From assembly GCF_900209925.1 (NCBI RefSeq), contig NZ_LT907978.1:1795219-1859218 (forward strand): 64,000 nucleotides of DNA, read 5' to 3'. The position numbers were made by a program, and so were the translations under genes. The notes beneath the pieces were generated by a model that was given only the letters and a program-made list of their open reading frames with translations, did not search any database and was not told where the DNA came from. This stretch comes from Anaerobutyricum hallii (lineage in GTDB: Bacteria > Bacillota > Clostridia > Lachnospirales > Lachnospiraceae). Below, in pieces: positions 37,677-45,583 of this stretch (the stretch's first letter is position 1; every line of letters begins with the position of its first letter).

Positions 37677-37883
37677 TTATCTATAATCCCCTGACACCTC
37701 TATATAACTCCGCTTCCCACGAATATAATCCTCATATGCTATTTCCGGGTCTTTGCCCTTGAATACCGTACAAAGTCCACACATATCGCAATCGGCAATG
37801 CAGGAAAATGTTTTTTTGATGTATTGTCGTCTTTCTTCTTCTGTGGAAGATTCTATTTCTGGTGGTCGCATAATTATCTTCAC
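37677..37883 (-). CDS. Small Cys-rich protein, paralogue of the next gene
   Basis: The 68-residue product contains TEEERRQYIKKTFSCIADCDMCGLC and a Tyr-rich end (AYEDYIRGKRSYIE..YR). The layout matches the gene just upstream: an EER helix, a Cys cluster with CDxCxxC, and Y..YI.G.....YR. The Cys cluster could bind zinc or an iron-sulfur cluster. The real start is either GTG at 37883 or ATG at 37871 (MRPPEI). The pair forms a small operon with 8-nt spacing. Function unknown. Confidence 0.65.
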   Translation of the reverse strand: MKIIMRPPEIESSTEEERRQYIKKTFSCIADCDMCGLCTVFKGKDPEIAYEDYIRGKRSYIEVSGDYR

Positions 37884-37891
37884 CTGCCTTG

Positions 37892-38116
37892 CTATCTTAC
37901 TAGTCCAGTATGACTTCGGTATTCTTCGTTTAATTGACGGAGTTCTTTTTCACCGTTGATATATGGTTCATAAAAAGCATCTACCAGACCACCGCCTAGA
38001 TTGTCACAGCCATTGCAGAAGTCACAGGCTCCACCACACTGGCTGAGTCCTTCCTGTACGATACGGATTCGTTCTTCTTTTGTTGTGTCCTTTATTAATA
38101 TGCTTTTGATTTCCAT
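37892..38116 (-). CDS. Small Cys-rich protein, first of a tandem pair
   Basis: This 74-residue protein has TKEERIRIVQEGLSQC, the cluster CGGACDFCNGCDNLGGG, and the tail AFYEPYINGEKELRQLNEEYR. It resembles the downstream protein in order of motifs, so the two probably arose by duplication. Small proteins like this recur in Lachnospiraceae without a known role. The start follows AAAGGAAG and lies inside the reading frame of an antitoxin remnant. Confidence 0.7.
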   Translation of the reverse strand: MEIKSILIKDTTKEERIRIVQEGLSQCGGACDFCNGCDNLGGGLVDAFYEPYINGEKELRQLNEEYRSHTGLVR

Positions 38117-38244
38117 GTGACATCTTCCTTTCTTGCTGCTACTTGACTTTTGGCTAAATCATATTCATTCTTAGAGTTATCCCATTCTTTTTTAAATTCT
38201 TTATTATCAAGCTGTTTGTTAAGATATTTTCTGAAATCACTCAT
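38095..38244 (-). pseudogene. Truncated XRE-type antitoxin (N-terminal piece)
   Basis: A 49-codon frame from ATG 38244, after AGGTGGGAATA, reads MSDFRKYLNKQLDNKEFKKE then WDNSKNEYDLAKSQVAARK. This is the start of HigA-like antitoxins, up to the first residues of their helix-turn-helix. After ARK the sequence switches to unrelated residues and stops inside the Cys-rich gene. The DNA-binding domain and toxin are gone. Confidence 0.5.
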
Positions 38245-38400
38245 AGAACTTATTCCCACCTTTTATTTTTGTTTTTCATTAATTCTTTGTCTTTATTATA
38301 TGTGATATAATCCACATTATCAAGTTGGATTAATGCACACATACGTCGCATTATCTGGAAGTAACTGTGATTTTTTATAATATTTATCCTTTTCCAACAA

Positions 38401-38512
38401 GAATACTCCCACCTCTAGAGCATGTTTAAAAAATGCTTTCTGTAAGATGTACGTTACAATTTGTGGAGATGAATTGTATCCATTCCCCACTTGATAGTGT
38501 ATCCTAATCATA
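38401..38512 (+). repeat. IS200/IS605-type end relic, copy 2
   Basis: ACTCCCACCTCTAGAGC and later GGAGATGAATTG plus CACTTGATAG and ATCCTAAT match the relic at 7681-7755, with about 45 nt extra between them. It lies between the decayed antitoxin and the GntR gene. Confidence 0.4.
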
Positions 38513-38519
38513 GTATAAT
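38491..38519 (+). promoter_or_regulatory. Strong sigma-A promoter reading toward the GntR gene
   Basis: TTGATA (38491-38496), a 17-nt spacer and TATAAT (38514-38519). Transcription would begin about 150 nt before the GntR start. Its -35 lies within the IS605-type relic, so the relic may have supplied half the promoter. Confidence 0.6.
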
Positions 38520-38673
38520 ATATTCAGTTAAATAATGAAAAACAAAACCAAGAGAACAAAACTTACCAAAATTAGGAAAACGCTTATCTCTACAGGTGAG
38601 TGAGAATGTCACGCTAGGATTACTATAGTTAATTTTATAACAAATGACCATTTTAATATAGAGGTATTTTCAG

Positions 38674-39327
38674 ATGAAGGAACCACAATTACTACAGACA
38701 AAAGCTTATGATTATTTAATTAATCTAATCAAAAAGGGTGAATTAGAAACAGATAAAATTTATTCTTTAAATCAGCTTGCTAGAGAGGCAGGATTTTCAA
38801 AAACTCCATTTCGTGATGCTGTATTGCGTCTTGAACAGGAACGTTATATCGACATTCTTCCAAGCCGAGGCTTTACTCTCCATAAAATGTCCAAAGAAGA
38901 TATTATTGAAACATATCAGATGAGGAATGCTATTGAAATATACTGTTCTAAACAACTTGCTCTCCACTTAGATACTCCTCGCGGACAGGAATATTTTAAT
39001 AAGCTTTCTACTAAAATAGAACTTCAAAAAGAGATACGAAACACAACACATTCTGAAGAAGACTTCGGTCGGAAAGATTATGAGTTTCATCGAAGTATTG
39101 TGCAATATGTAGATAATGAATCCATGTTAGAAATCTATCGCCGTTTTATGTACCGTATATTCTGGCTGACAGTTACTTCCTTTTCTCAAAAAGGCCGAAT
39201 GGATGAGACAATCAATGAACACATTTCCTTATTAAATATGATACAGGCACAGGACTTAACCGCACTTGAAAAACTCATCATGCATCACCTTGATGTGCCT
39301 CAAAAAATTACATTAAGTTTAATTTAA
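38674..39327 (+). CDS. GntR/FadR-type regulator with FCD domain
   Basis: The 217-residue protein has an N-terminal winged helix (YSLNQLAREAGFSKTPFRDAVLRLEQERYIDILPSRGFTL) and an all-helical FCD ligand domain, in which the Asp in KDYEFHRSIV and the His in YEFHRSI, INEHISLL and MHHLD are candidates for metal binding. FCD regulators respond to organic acids. It faces the sugar-acid operon at 39.6-42.7 kb, which it probably controls through the palindromic operator at 42751-42798. Confidence 0.85.
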   Translation: MKEPQLLQTKAYDYLINLIKKGELETDKIYSLNQLAREAGFSKTPFRDAVLRLEQERYIDILPSRGFTLHKMSKEDIIETYQMRNAIEIYCSKQLALHLDTPRGQEYFNKLSTKIELQKEIRNTTHSEEDFGRKDYEFHRSIVQYVDNESMLEIYRRFMYRIFWLTVTSFSQKGRMDETINEHISLLNMIQAQDLTALEKLIMHHLDVPQKITLSLI

Positions 39328-39415
39328 TAACAACCAAAGGGGGGCTTTATATCCCATTTGCTCAATAGATGTTACATTTTTGAATAATAAATTCAACTAT
39401 CGCCAAAGACAGCCT

Positions 39416-39532
39416 CTAAGAAATAATCAAACCCCTATATGTGGTCTCGGAGCAAGTGTTGAATACAAGCTTAAAGCGAGTATTCAACACACCGCGACTA
39501 AAGTTACATATAGGGGTTTGATTATTTCTTAG
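39416..39532 (+). repeat. 117-bp hairpin, type II copy G
   Basis: Perfect 27-bp arms (39416-39442, 39506-39532) flank a 63-nt core with CTCGGAGCAAGTGTTGAATAC and GTATTCAACACACCGCGACTA; the inner stem is 11 bp. Outer flanks GCCAAAGACAGCC and GGGCGTCTGTT match those of copy H. It lies between the convergent GntR and cyclase genes and can terminate both. Confidence 0.85.
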
Positions 39533-39557
39533 GGGCGTCTGTTCCTTCCTAAATTAC

Positions 39558-40244
39558 TTATTCAATCTCCGCAATACATACTACCTGACTGGAGTCTAAT
39601 CCTTTGATAAGTAATGGAGCATTGAAAAATCTCTTAATTTTTGCTCCCTTTGGTATGTCTGCCAAATGCATGTCTTCTACACCTGTAACGAACTTACCTG
39701 TATAATATCCAAGCATATGTCTATGACAATCTGGTGGTAATTCTCCTTCTGGACATTTGGATGAAGCAGAACCAATTGCTAAGAAGTCCATTCCAACACC
39801 TTTTAAATTAGGGAAATTCTCTGTCAAGTAATCTCCTGCACTTGGAGCAATGTAGGAACCTTCATTCTGATATGTATTCTGATCTGTCTCTCTATATTTT
39901 TCCATTCCTGTACGGATTAATGCAAAAGAAACTTTAGATAAAATATCTGCAAATGGTTCTAAATCTTCTTTATAAATACCTTCTGCCGGTCCTTTTGGAA
40001 TCTCCAAAAGTGCAACTTCTGTATGGCAGAAATAATCAATAGAAAGATCATTGATACTAAGTCCGTCTTTTACAAAATGTCTTGGTGCATCCATATGTGT
40101 TCCACAATGGTTTGGCAGTTCAGATACAAAACTGCAGAATGGACAGTCATCGGAAACATCTGTACACTGTGTTGTCTTTACAACAGGTTCTCCTGGCCAT
40201 GCATAACCTTCTGGATCTAATGGGTGTGATAAAAACATAAACAT
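39558..40244 (-). CDS. Cyclase family metal-dependent hydrolase
   Basis: The protein has the cyclase/kynurenine formamidase signature NHCGTHMDAPRHF (His, His and Asp metal ligands) and a later HRHMLGYYTGKFVTGV region with further candidate ligands. These enzymes hydrolyse amides or lactones with zinc or manganese. Beside a C4 sugar-acid dehydrogenase and kinase it could open a lactone, which is inference. The ATG at 40244 (MFMFLSHP) is chosen since GAGGAGGAG lies just before it; a longer frame starts at 40265. Confidence 0.8.
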   Translation of the reverse strand: MFMFLSHPLDPEGYAWPGEPVVKTTQCTDVSDDCPFCSFVSELPNHCGTHMDAPRHFVKDGLSINDLSIDYFCHTEVALLEIPKGPAEGIYKEDLEPFADILSKVSFALIRTGMEKYRETDQNTYQNEGSYIAPSAGDYLTENFPNLKGVGMDFLAIGSASSKCPEGELPPDCHRHMLGYYTGKFVTGVEDMHLADIPKGAKIKRFFNAPLLIKGLDSSQVVCIAEIE

Positions 40245-40327
40245 ATATAACTCCTCCTCATACATATATTATTTTTAAATTTTACTTTCTCAACTACTTT
40301 TTATTTCCTATTACTTTTTTAACCAGT

Positions 40328-41755
40328 CTACTTTGTTTTCATTAAAATCTCTACAGCTTCTTTTAAAGTAGTATCTCCACCTACATTACCAGGGAAAATA
40401 ACATATGGTGTTAATGGAAACTTACTTTCTGTACCTGTCTGCCACACTGGAATACCCGGTCGAATCTGACCTAAAACATTCGCTCTTGTAACAGCAAGTG
40501 CCTTTGTTCCTACATCGGATGAAGTAATTCCCCCCTTTGCAATAACAAAACTTGGTGTTACTGTAAGTCTGCCAACTAAGGACTGTACTGCATCAGAAAT
40601 TCGTACAGAAAGTCTCAAATCATCTTCCTTATCTCCGGTATCTGCTGTGATTAACACTCTTGTAGTATAAACACAAACTGACTTACCAGATGAAATATAT
40701 TCTTCTTCTAATGCAAGACATCTTTCTACTTCTTCAGCAAATGCTGCTTCATTATTTACAAGTGTTGCATTAAGTTCAACAAAAGCAATGTCTTTATTCT
40801 CTCTTAGTTTTTCCATCTGTCTGGTTGTTTTGTCGGTATGAGAACCTACTACGATAATTCCACCGTTATCCGTCTCTTTTACAACCATCTGCTCTCTTGT
40901 CAATAACGGCTGATTACTGACACCACCCATTACCTTTACAATTGCAGCAGCAGTACGGAACATAAAGTTCTTTCCCTTTTTCATAGCTCTAAAAAGTGCT
41001 ACGCAGAAAATCTTTACATCGACATAATCAATCGCATTCACGATAACTTTATTAAAATCTTCTACCGCTAAAAGCTGTTCTTCTATCTTATCATAATTCA
41101 GTTCACGAATATTCTCCAAAGAAATCGCTGTAACATTCTCCTTTTTATATGCTCCCTGCGTCTTCTCCTCAACATATTCCTTTAGATTAGAGACGGTATA
41201 TCCAAAAGTTTTATCTTTTGCAAATTCTGTCTCAGCTGCTGGTACAAGCGTGTCATCATACTGTACATAATGCACGTCATCAATCGTAAAACGTCCCCCC
41301 TCTTTAAAAAATGGACATAACACTTCACCATCTATCTTTTTACCAGTGTTCTTTTCATATTCATCTTTTAAAATAGTTGTTTCTAACGGATAATGTCCTC
41401 TTAATGTAGAATCACTTCTACTGATAAAAAGGTATTCCTTTCCCGTTTCTTTTGCTACCTGATCTACTACTTCTGCAATCTCCTTATGTGCTTTTTCTGT
41501 CTGTGCAGCTGTAAATCCTCTGGAATTCGTTAATATGTAAAAAAGTTTATTCTCCTCAGCAAATCCCTGTTCAATGCTTGCCTTCTCCCAATTCGTATAA
41601 ACAGAAATATCATGAACGGTCTGTACACCTGTAGGGTCATCATCCAATACAACGATTTTCTTCTCGTTATCACGAATCTCTTCTGCCAACACCTTATCTA
41701 CTTCCGCTTCCTGCACTGGCGGATAGGAACTTAATACATCAATTGATAACGCCAT
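40328..41755 (-). CDS. Four-carbon acid sugar kinase (DUF1537/OtnK-like)
   Basis: The 475-residue protein has the N-terminal DUF1537 motif VVLDDDPTGVQTVHDI and the C-terminal nucleotide-binding domain (FVIAKGGITSSDVGTKAL). Members phosphorylate 3-keto-4-carbon sugar acids such as 3-oxo-tetronate at C4. Together with the dehydrogenase upstream it fits threonate or erythronate breakdown. The start at 41755 (MALSID) is set by AAAGGAG; the frame from 41773 starts with TTG. An aldolase to cleave the product is not in this window. Confidence 0.87.
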   Translation of the reverse strand: MALSIDVLSSYPPVQEAEVDKVLAEEIRDNEKKIVVLDDDPTGVQTVHDISVYTNWEKASIEQGFAEENKLFYILTNSRGFTAAQTEKAHKEIAEVVDQVAKETGKEYLFISRSDSTLRGHYPLETTILKDEYEKNTGKKIDGEVLCPFFKEGGRFTIDDVHYVQYDDTLVPAAETEFAKDKTFGYTVSNLKEYVEEKTQGAYKKENVTAISLENIRELNYDKIEEQLLAVEDFNKVIVNAIDYVDVKIFCVALFRAMKKGKNFMFRTAAAIVKVMGGVSNQPLLTREQMVVKETDNGGIIVVGSHTDKTTRQMEKLRENKDIAFVELNATLVNNEAAFAEEVERCLALEEEYISSGKSVCVYTTRVLITADTGDKEDDLRLSVRISDAVQSLVGRLTVTPSFVIAKGGITSSDVGTKALAVTRANVLGQIRPGIPVWQTGTESKFPLTPYVIFPGNVGGDTTLKEAVEILMKTK

Positions 41756-41821
41756 CTTCTTCTCCTTTCTCAAGTGTATTTAAAAATATTTTTGATTTTT
41801 TCAAACATATCTTAAGCATTT

Positions 41822-42712
41822 TTAATCTTTCTTTTTAACCTGAATATCTGCAAGTGCTTCAAAATACTGTACAATTCCGCCATGATCATCATTCATATGT
41901 CCATGAATCTTCAATGTCTGTAAAATCTCATAAAGCTGCGCAGAATATGGAATCGGCACATCAATCGCATGTGCTGTGTTCACAACATTTTTAATATCTT
42001 TATGATTAATAGAAATCTTTCCTCCTGGTACAAAGTTACGCTCTACAATCATAGGAATCTTTGCATCAAGTACTGCACTTCCTGCAAGACCACCACGAAT
42101 TGCTTCATATACCTTTACTGGATCAGCCCCTGCCTTCGTTGCCATTACGAATGCTTCCGACACTATGGCAATCGTATTATTTACAATAATCTGGTTTGCC
42201 AGCTTAGTAACAGAACCACTTCCGCTATCTCCAATTAGTACCGCAGAACTTCCCATAATATTATAATATGGCATCAGTTTATCAAAATCTTCCTGTCTTC
42301 CCCCTGCCATAAATGCAAGTGTTCCATTTACTGCTCCCGGTTCTCCACCAGATACAGGAGAATCTACAAATCCAACTCCAATCTTCTCAAGACCTGCAAA
42401 ACATTCTTTTGATTCTACTGGAGTTACTGAACTCATATCACAGATAACTTTACCTGCTGTTAAAGTCTGTGCCACACCGCCTTCATCAAATAGTACACTT
42501 TTTGAAATATCACCATTTGGTAAAATAAGAAAAACAATATCGCACTTCTCACCAATCTCACGATAGGATGATGCCTGTGCACCACATTCTACGACTTCTT
42601 TCACCGCCTGCTCATTAAGATCACAGACCATTAAATCAATTCCTGCTTTTAACAAATTCTTAGCCATTGGCTTACCCATAATACCAAGACCAATAAAACC
42701 AACTCTACTCAT
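41822..42712 (-). CDS. L-threonate/3-hydroxyisobutyrate-type dehydrogenase
   Basis: The 296-residue protein has the NAD-binding GLGIMGKPMAKNLLKAG, the substrate motif DSPVSGGEPGAVNGTL and the catalytic Lys in SVTKLANQIIVN, as in LtnD and GarR beta-hydroxyacid dehydrogenases. The likely job is oxidation of a four-carbon sugar acid for the kinase gene that follows. It is the first gene of the operon and starts 50-60 nt after a promoter with an operator in its spacer. Exact substrate cannot be told from sequence. Confidence 0.85.
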   Translation of the reverse strand: MSRVGFIGLGIMGKPMAKNLLKAGIDLMVCDLNEQAVKEVVECGAQASSYREIGEKCDIVFLILPNGDISKSVLFDEGGVAQTLTAGKVICDMSSVTPVESKECFAGLEKIGVGFVDSPVSGGEPGAVNGTLAFMAGGRQEDFDKLMPYYNIMGSSAVLIGDSGSGSVTKLANQIIVNNTIAIVSEAFVMATKAGADPVKVYEAIRGGLAGSAVLDAKIPMIVERNFVPGGKISINHKDIKNVVNTAHAIDVPIPYSAQLYEILQTLKIHGHMNDDHGGIVQYFEALADIQVKKKD

Positions 42713-42750
42713 ATAGGAACCTCTCCTTTCTTTTTATCCGCTTTCGATAC

Positions 42751-42801
42751 ACTGATATATCGGTTTGCATATATTATATGATATACCGGTATATCAGTCA
42801 A
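42751..42801 (-). promoter_or_regulatory. Promoter and operator of the sugar-acid operon
   Basis: On the minus strand TTGACT (42796-42801), exactly 17 nt, and TATAAT (42773-42778) form a near-consensus promoter. The spacer is covered by the perfect 18-bp palindrome TGATATACCGGTATATCA (42779-42796). A second site, ACTGATATATCGGT (42751-42764), is an inverse copy with one mismatch and lies over the expected transcription start. This is a classic repression layout, probably for the GntR protein at 38674. Confidence 0.8.
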
Positions 42802-42839
42802 GGGTATTATTTATTTTTTACACTTTTCATAAATCTTTT

Positions 42840-42990
42840 GCCAAGAATTCAGCAATTTGTATAAAATAATTTTGACTTGCTGAAGGCTGTCTTTGGCAAT
42901 TGAAGAAATTTCAGAATTTGTTTTTAGAGAGATTTGAGAAAGGTTTTAGACGGTTGTGGTTAGTCAAAAAATAGCCAGCCAAAGCACAGC
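42840..42990 (+). repeat. Partial repeat-element fragment before copy H
   Basis: GAAGGCTGTCTTTGGC (about 42883-42897) is the inverse of the flank found beside copy G, and the flank of H, GCCAAAGCACAGC, follows at 42978. This looks like the debris of another element. Confidence 0.4.
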
Positions 42991-42991
42991 T

Positions 42992-43111
42992 ATCTGAAAA
43001 TAAAAAAATCTATATTTGTGGCCTCGAAGCAAGTGTTGGATACGAGCAGTAAAGCGAGCATTCAACACGCAACGACTAAAGTCACAAATATAGATTCTTT
43101 TATTTTTAGAT
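42992..43111 (+). repeat. 120-bp hairpin, type II copy H
   Basis: Arms 42992-43020 and 43083-43111 (29 nt, two wobble-type differences) flank a 62-nt core with TCGAAGCAAGTGTTGGATAC and GCATTCAACACGCAACGACTA. The flanks GCCAAAGCACAGC and GGCGTCTCTTTTGCC match those of copies G and I. It ends 30 nt from the stop of the ROK kinase gene. Confidence 0.85.
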
Positions 43112-43141
43112 GGCGTCTCTTTTGCCTACAGTAATCAGAAT

Positions 43142-44074
43142 TTAAAGCACCTGTTTTGCTGCTCCGTAAATTCCAGCATCGTTTCCAAGTGTTGCAAGTA
43201 AAATTTTAGTTTTCTGATTTCCATAAAATGCATGGTCGTAGAAATACTTTCTTACGATATCTAAAAGAATATCCCCTGCTTTTGATACACCGCCACCGAT
43301 AACAAATACTGCCGGGTCAACTGTTGCAGCTAAATTTACTAATGCCTGCCCAAGATAAGCACCAAATTCTTCCGTAATTTCTAATGCTGCTTCATCCCCT
43401 GCTTTCGCCGCATCAAATACTTCTTTTGCTGTAATTTCTTTTTTATTTAAGATACTGTTTTTTGCATTTTTCTCGAAATATCTTTTTGTAAGTCGAACGA
43501 GGCCTGTCGCAGAAGCGTACTGTTCAAGGCATCCTTTTCTTCCACATCCGCATGTTTCTGTCTCATCATTTCTTACTGTGATATGTCCGATTTCTCCTCC
43601 GGCTCCATGAGCACCGACTACTGGATGACCATCAATAATAATTCCGCCGCCAACTCCTGTTCCAAGCGTAACCATAATCAGATCTTTTTCTCCTTCTCCG
43701 GCGCCCTTCCACATTTCACCAAGTGCAGCTACATTCGCATCGTTTCCGATAACGCATGGATAACCGGTAAGTTCTTCTAATTCTTTCTTTATTTCTTTTG
43801 CCTTCCAGCCTACATTTGCTGCACGTTCAATTGCTCCATTTTTATCAACAGGTGCCGGAACACCCACACCGATTCCACAAATTTCGTCTGCTGCGAGTTT
43901 TTTTTCTGCAATCTTTTCCTTAATTGCTTTTGTAACATCTGGCAGAATACGTTCTCCTTCGTTTTCTGTGTAAGTCTTAATCTCCCATTTATCAAGAAGT
44001 TCTCCTTCCACTGTGAAAAGACCAAGTTTTACAGTTGTTCCTCCTACATCTACACCAAAACAATATTTCATCAT
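43142..44074 (-). CDS. glk: ROK family glucokinase
   Basis: The 310-residue protein has the ATP-binding GVDVGGTTVKLGL, the substrate loop with NDANVAALGE, the ROK signature GTGVGGGIIIDG and the zinc-binding GCGRKGCLEQYAS. It phosphorylates glucose (or a related hexose) with ATP. Two ATGs lie behind GGGGAG; the second (44071) has better spacing. A 26-bp perfect palindrome lies about 25 nt upstream. Confidence 0.88.
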   Translation of the reverse strand: MMKYCFGVDVGGTTVKLGLFTVEGELLDKWEIKTYTENEGERILPDVTKAIKEKIAEKKLAADEICGIGVGVPAPVDKNGAIERAANVGWKAKEIKKELEELTGYPCVIGNDANVAALGEMWKGAGEGEKDLIMVTLGTGVGGGIIIDGHPVVGAHGAGGEIGHITVRNDETETCGCGRKGCLEQYASATGLVRLTKRYFEKNAKNSILNKKEITAKEVFDAAKAGDEAALEITEEFGAYLGQALVNLAATVDPAVFVIGGGVSKAGDILLDIVRKYFYDHAFYGNQKTKILLATLGNDAGIYGAAKQVL

Positions 44075-44097
44075 GCTCCCCTTTCTTCTTCCACTTG

Positions 44098-44123
44098 TTG
44101 CAATTATAAATTTATAATTGCAA
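44098..44123. promoter_or_regulatory. 26-bp perfect palindrome upstream of glk
   Basis: The palindrome has half-site TTGCAATTATAAA and its perfect inverse. It lies 24 nt before the ROK kinase start, a suitable position for a repressor operator or a leader hairpin. Confidence 0.6.
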
Positions 44124-44257
44124 ATAAAATTCGTTCTTTATATAATATCACGAATTTGCCCTCCTTGCTTTCATTATAATATTAATTACTGATACATTTC
44201 TATCATTTTTCAAACACGCTCTAGTAACCAATATTAATCATGAAGCGGCTGGATGAT

Positions 44258-45295
44258 CTAACCAATATAATCGCCTCTGTCCACAACCAGTTCGTACCCG
44301 GCAGAACGCACTCGGGCAGACAGACAGTTTTTACATTTAGCTGCCTCATCTCCTGTACATATCTTGTTATCATAAAGCTCATACTGCTTTCGATTTTCTA
44401 CTGGAGAAAGATTTGGCATTACTACGTTCGCTCCTGCACTAAGACCTTTTTCTCTTCCTAATGGATCTAACGTTCCAAGTGCTGTTGTTGCCGGAAGTAA
44501 TACTTTCGGTAATAACAATCGAAGTACCGATAATAATTTTAATGTTAAATCTACACTTCCTGCTTTTTCATTTGCAAACCTGGTATCATGATGCGGAATA
44601 AACGGACCGATTCCGACCATCTGTGGCTGTAATTCCTGTAAAAAAACCAAATCTTCTGCCAGATGCTCCCATGTCTGTCCTGGTGAACCGACCATAAAAC
44701 CGGCTCCTACCTGATAGCCAAGCTCTTTTAATTCATATAAACATTTTTTTCGATTAGAAAGATACATACTATCCGGATGCAGCATATGATAATGTTCTTC
44801 ATTCGCCGTTTCATGGCGAAGCAGGTAACGATCTGCTCCAGCTTTCTTCCATGTCTGATATGTTTCTTTAGACTTTTCCCCTACAGACAATGTAATTGCA
44901 CAATCTGGATGTGCTTTTTTTATCTTTCTAACAATATCTGCAATTCGTTCTTCTGTATACCATGGGTCTTCTCCACCTTGCAGCACAAATGTACGAAATC
45001 CAAGTTTCTCTCCATTGGCACAGCAGTCAAGAATTTCTTTTTCAGTGAGACGATATCGCTCTATATTCCGATTATCTCTTCTGATTCCACAATAATAACA
45101 ATTATTTTTGCAATAATTTGTAAATTCGATTAGTCCCCTTGTAAATACCTTCGTTCCATAGTATTTTTTACGAATCTTTACTGCTTCTTCTTTTATATAC
45201 TCCATGCTTTCTGGAACATCAAACAAAGAAAACAGTTCTAAACATTCTTCTTTACTCAGAGAGTGTGTTTCTACAAGTTTTTTTGAAATATCCAT
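44258..45295 (-). CDS. hydE: [FeFe] hydrogenase H-cluster maturase HydE
   Basis: HydE (345 residues) is a radical SAM enzyme that acts with HydF and HydG to build the H-cluster. The CxxxCxxC motif is CKNNCYYC, followed by typical GGEDPWYTEERI and GFMVGSPGQT. A C-terminal CKNC could hold the accessory cluster. The gene is followed by none of the other maturation genes in this window. A small PspC-like gene lies 16 nt upstream and may be co-transcribed. Confidence 0.92.
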   Translation of the reverse strand: MDISKKLVETHSLSKEECLELFSLFDVPESMEYIKEEAVKIRKKYYGTKVFTRGLIEFTNYCKNNCYYCGIRRDNRNIERYRLTEKEILDCCANGEKLGFRTFVLQGGEDPWYTEERIADIVRKIKKAHPDCAITLSVGEKSKETYQTWKKAGADRYLLRHETANEEHYHMLHPDSMYLSNRKKCLYELKELGYQVGAGFMVGSPGQTWEHLAEDLVFLQELQPQMVGIGPFIPHHDTRFANEKAGSVDLTLKLLSVLRLLLPKVLLPATTALGTLDPLGREKGLSAGANVVMPNLSPVENRKQYELYDNKICTGDEAAKCKNCLSARVRSAGYELVVDRGDYIG

Positions 45296-45311
45296 TTTTT
45301 TCCTCTAGCAA

Positions 45312-45506
45312 TTAATAATAGTTCGGTTCATCTGGCATAATTAACGCGGCTACGATATAAAATAATACACCAGATCCTCCGGCTAATGTAAAAAGAACAA
45401 CAAGCAGACGAATTAATGTTGCATCAATTCCGAAAAATTCTGCAAAACCTCCGCATACACCACAAATTTTTTTGTCTAATGATGATTTATAAAGTTTGTT
45501 CTCCAT
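45312..45506 (-). CDS. PspC domain membrane protein
   Basis: The 64-residue protein contains the PspC signature KKICGVCGGFAEFFGID and one hydrophobic helix (LIRLLVVLFTLAGGSGVLFYIVAALIM). PspC proteins are membrane-stress sensors in enteric bacteria; the small stand-alone versions in Bacillota have unknown partners. The start follows AAAGGAA. Confidence 0.85.
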   Translation of the reverse strand: MENKLYKSSLDKKICGVCGGFAEFFGIDATLIRLLVVLFTLAGGSGVLFYIVAALIMPDEPNYY

Positions 45507-45583
45507 AAAATATTCCTTTCTTTTTCTTACCTATTCTTGTCTACTCTGTTTCGTACTAATTTTCATTTTTTATACTACTTTTA

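Noticed and set aside
38320-38511. 63-codon minus-strand frame
   Set aside because: It overlaps the IS605-type relic and the promoter at 38491-38519, and no ribosome-binding site or family resemblance is seen.
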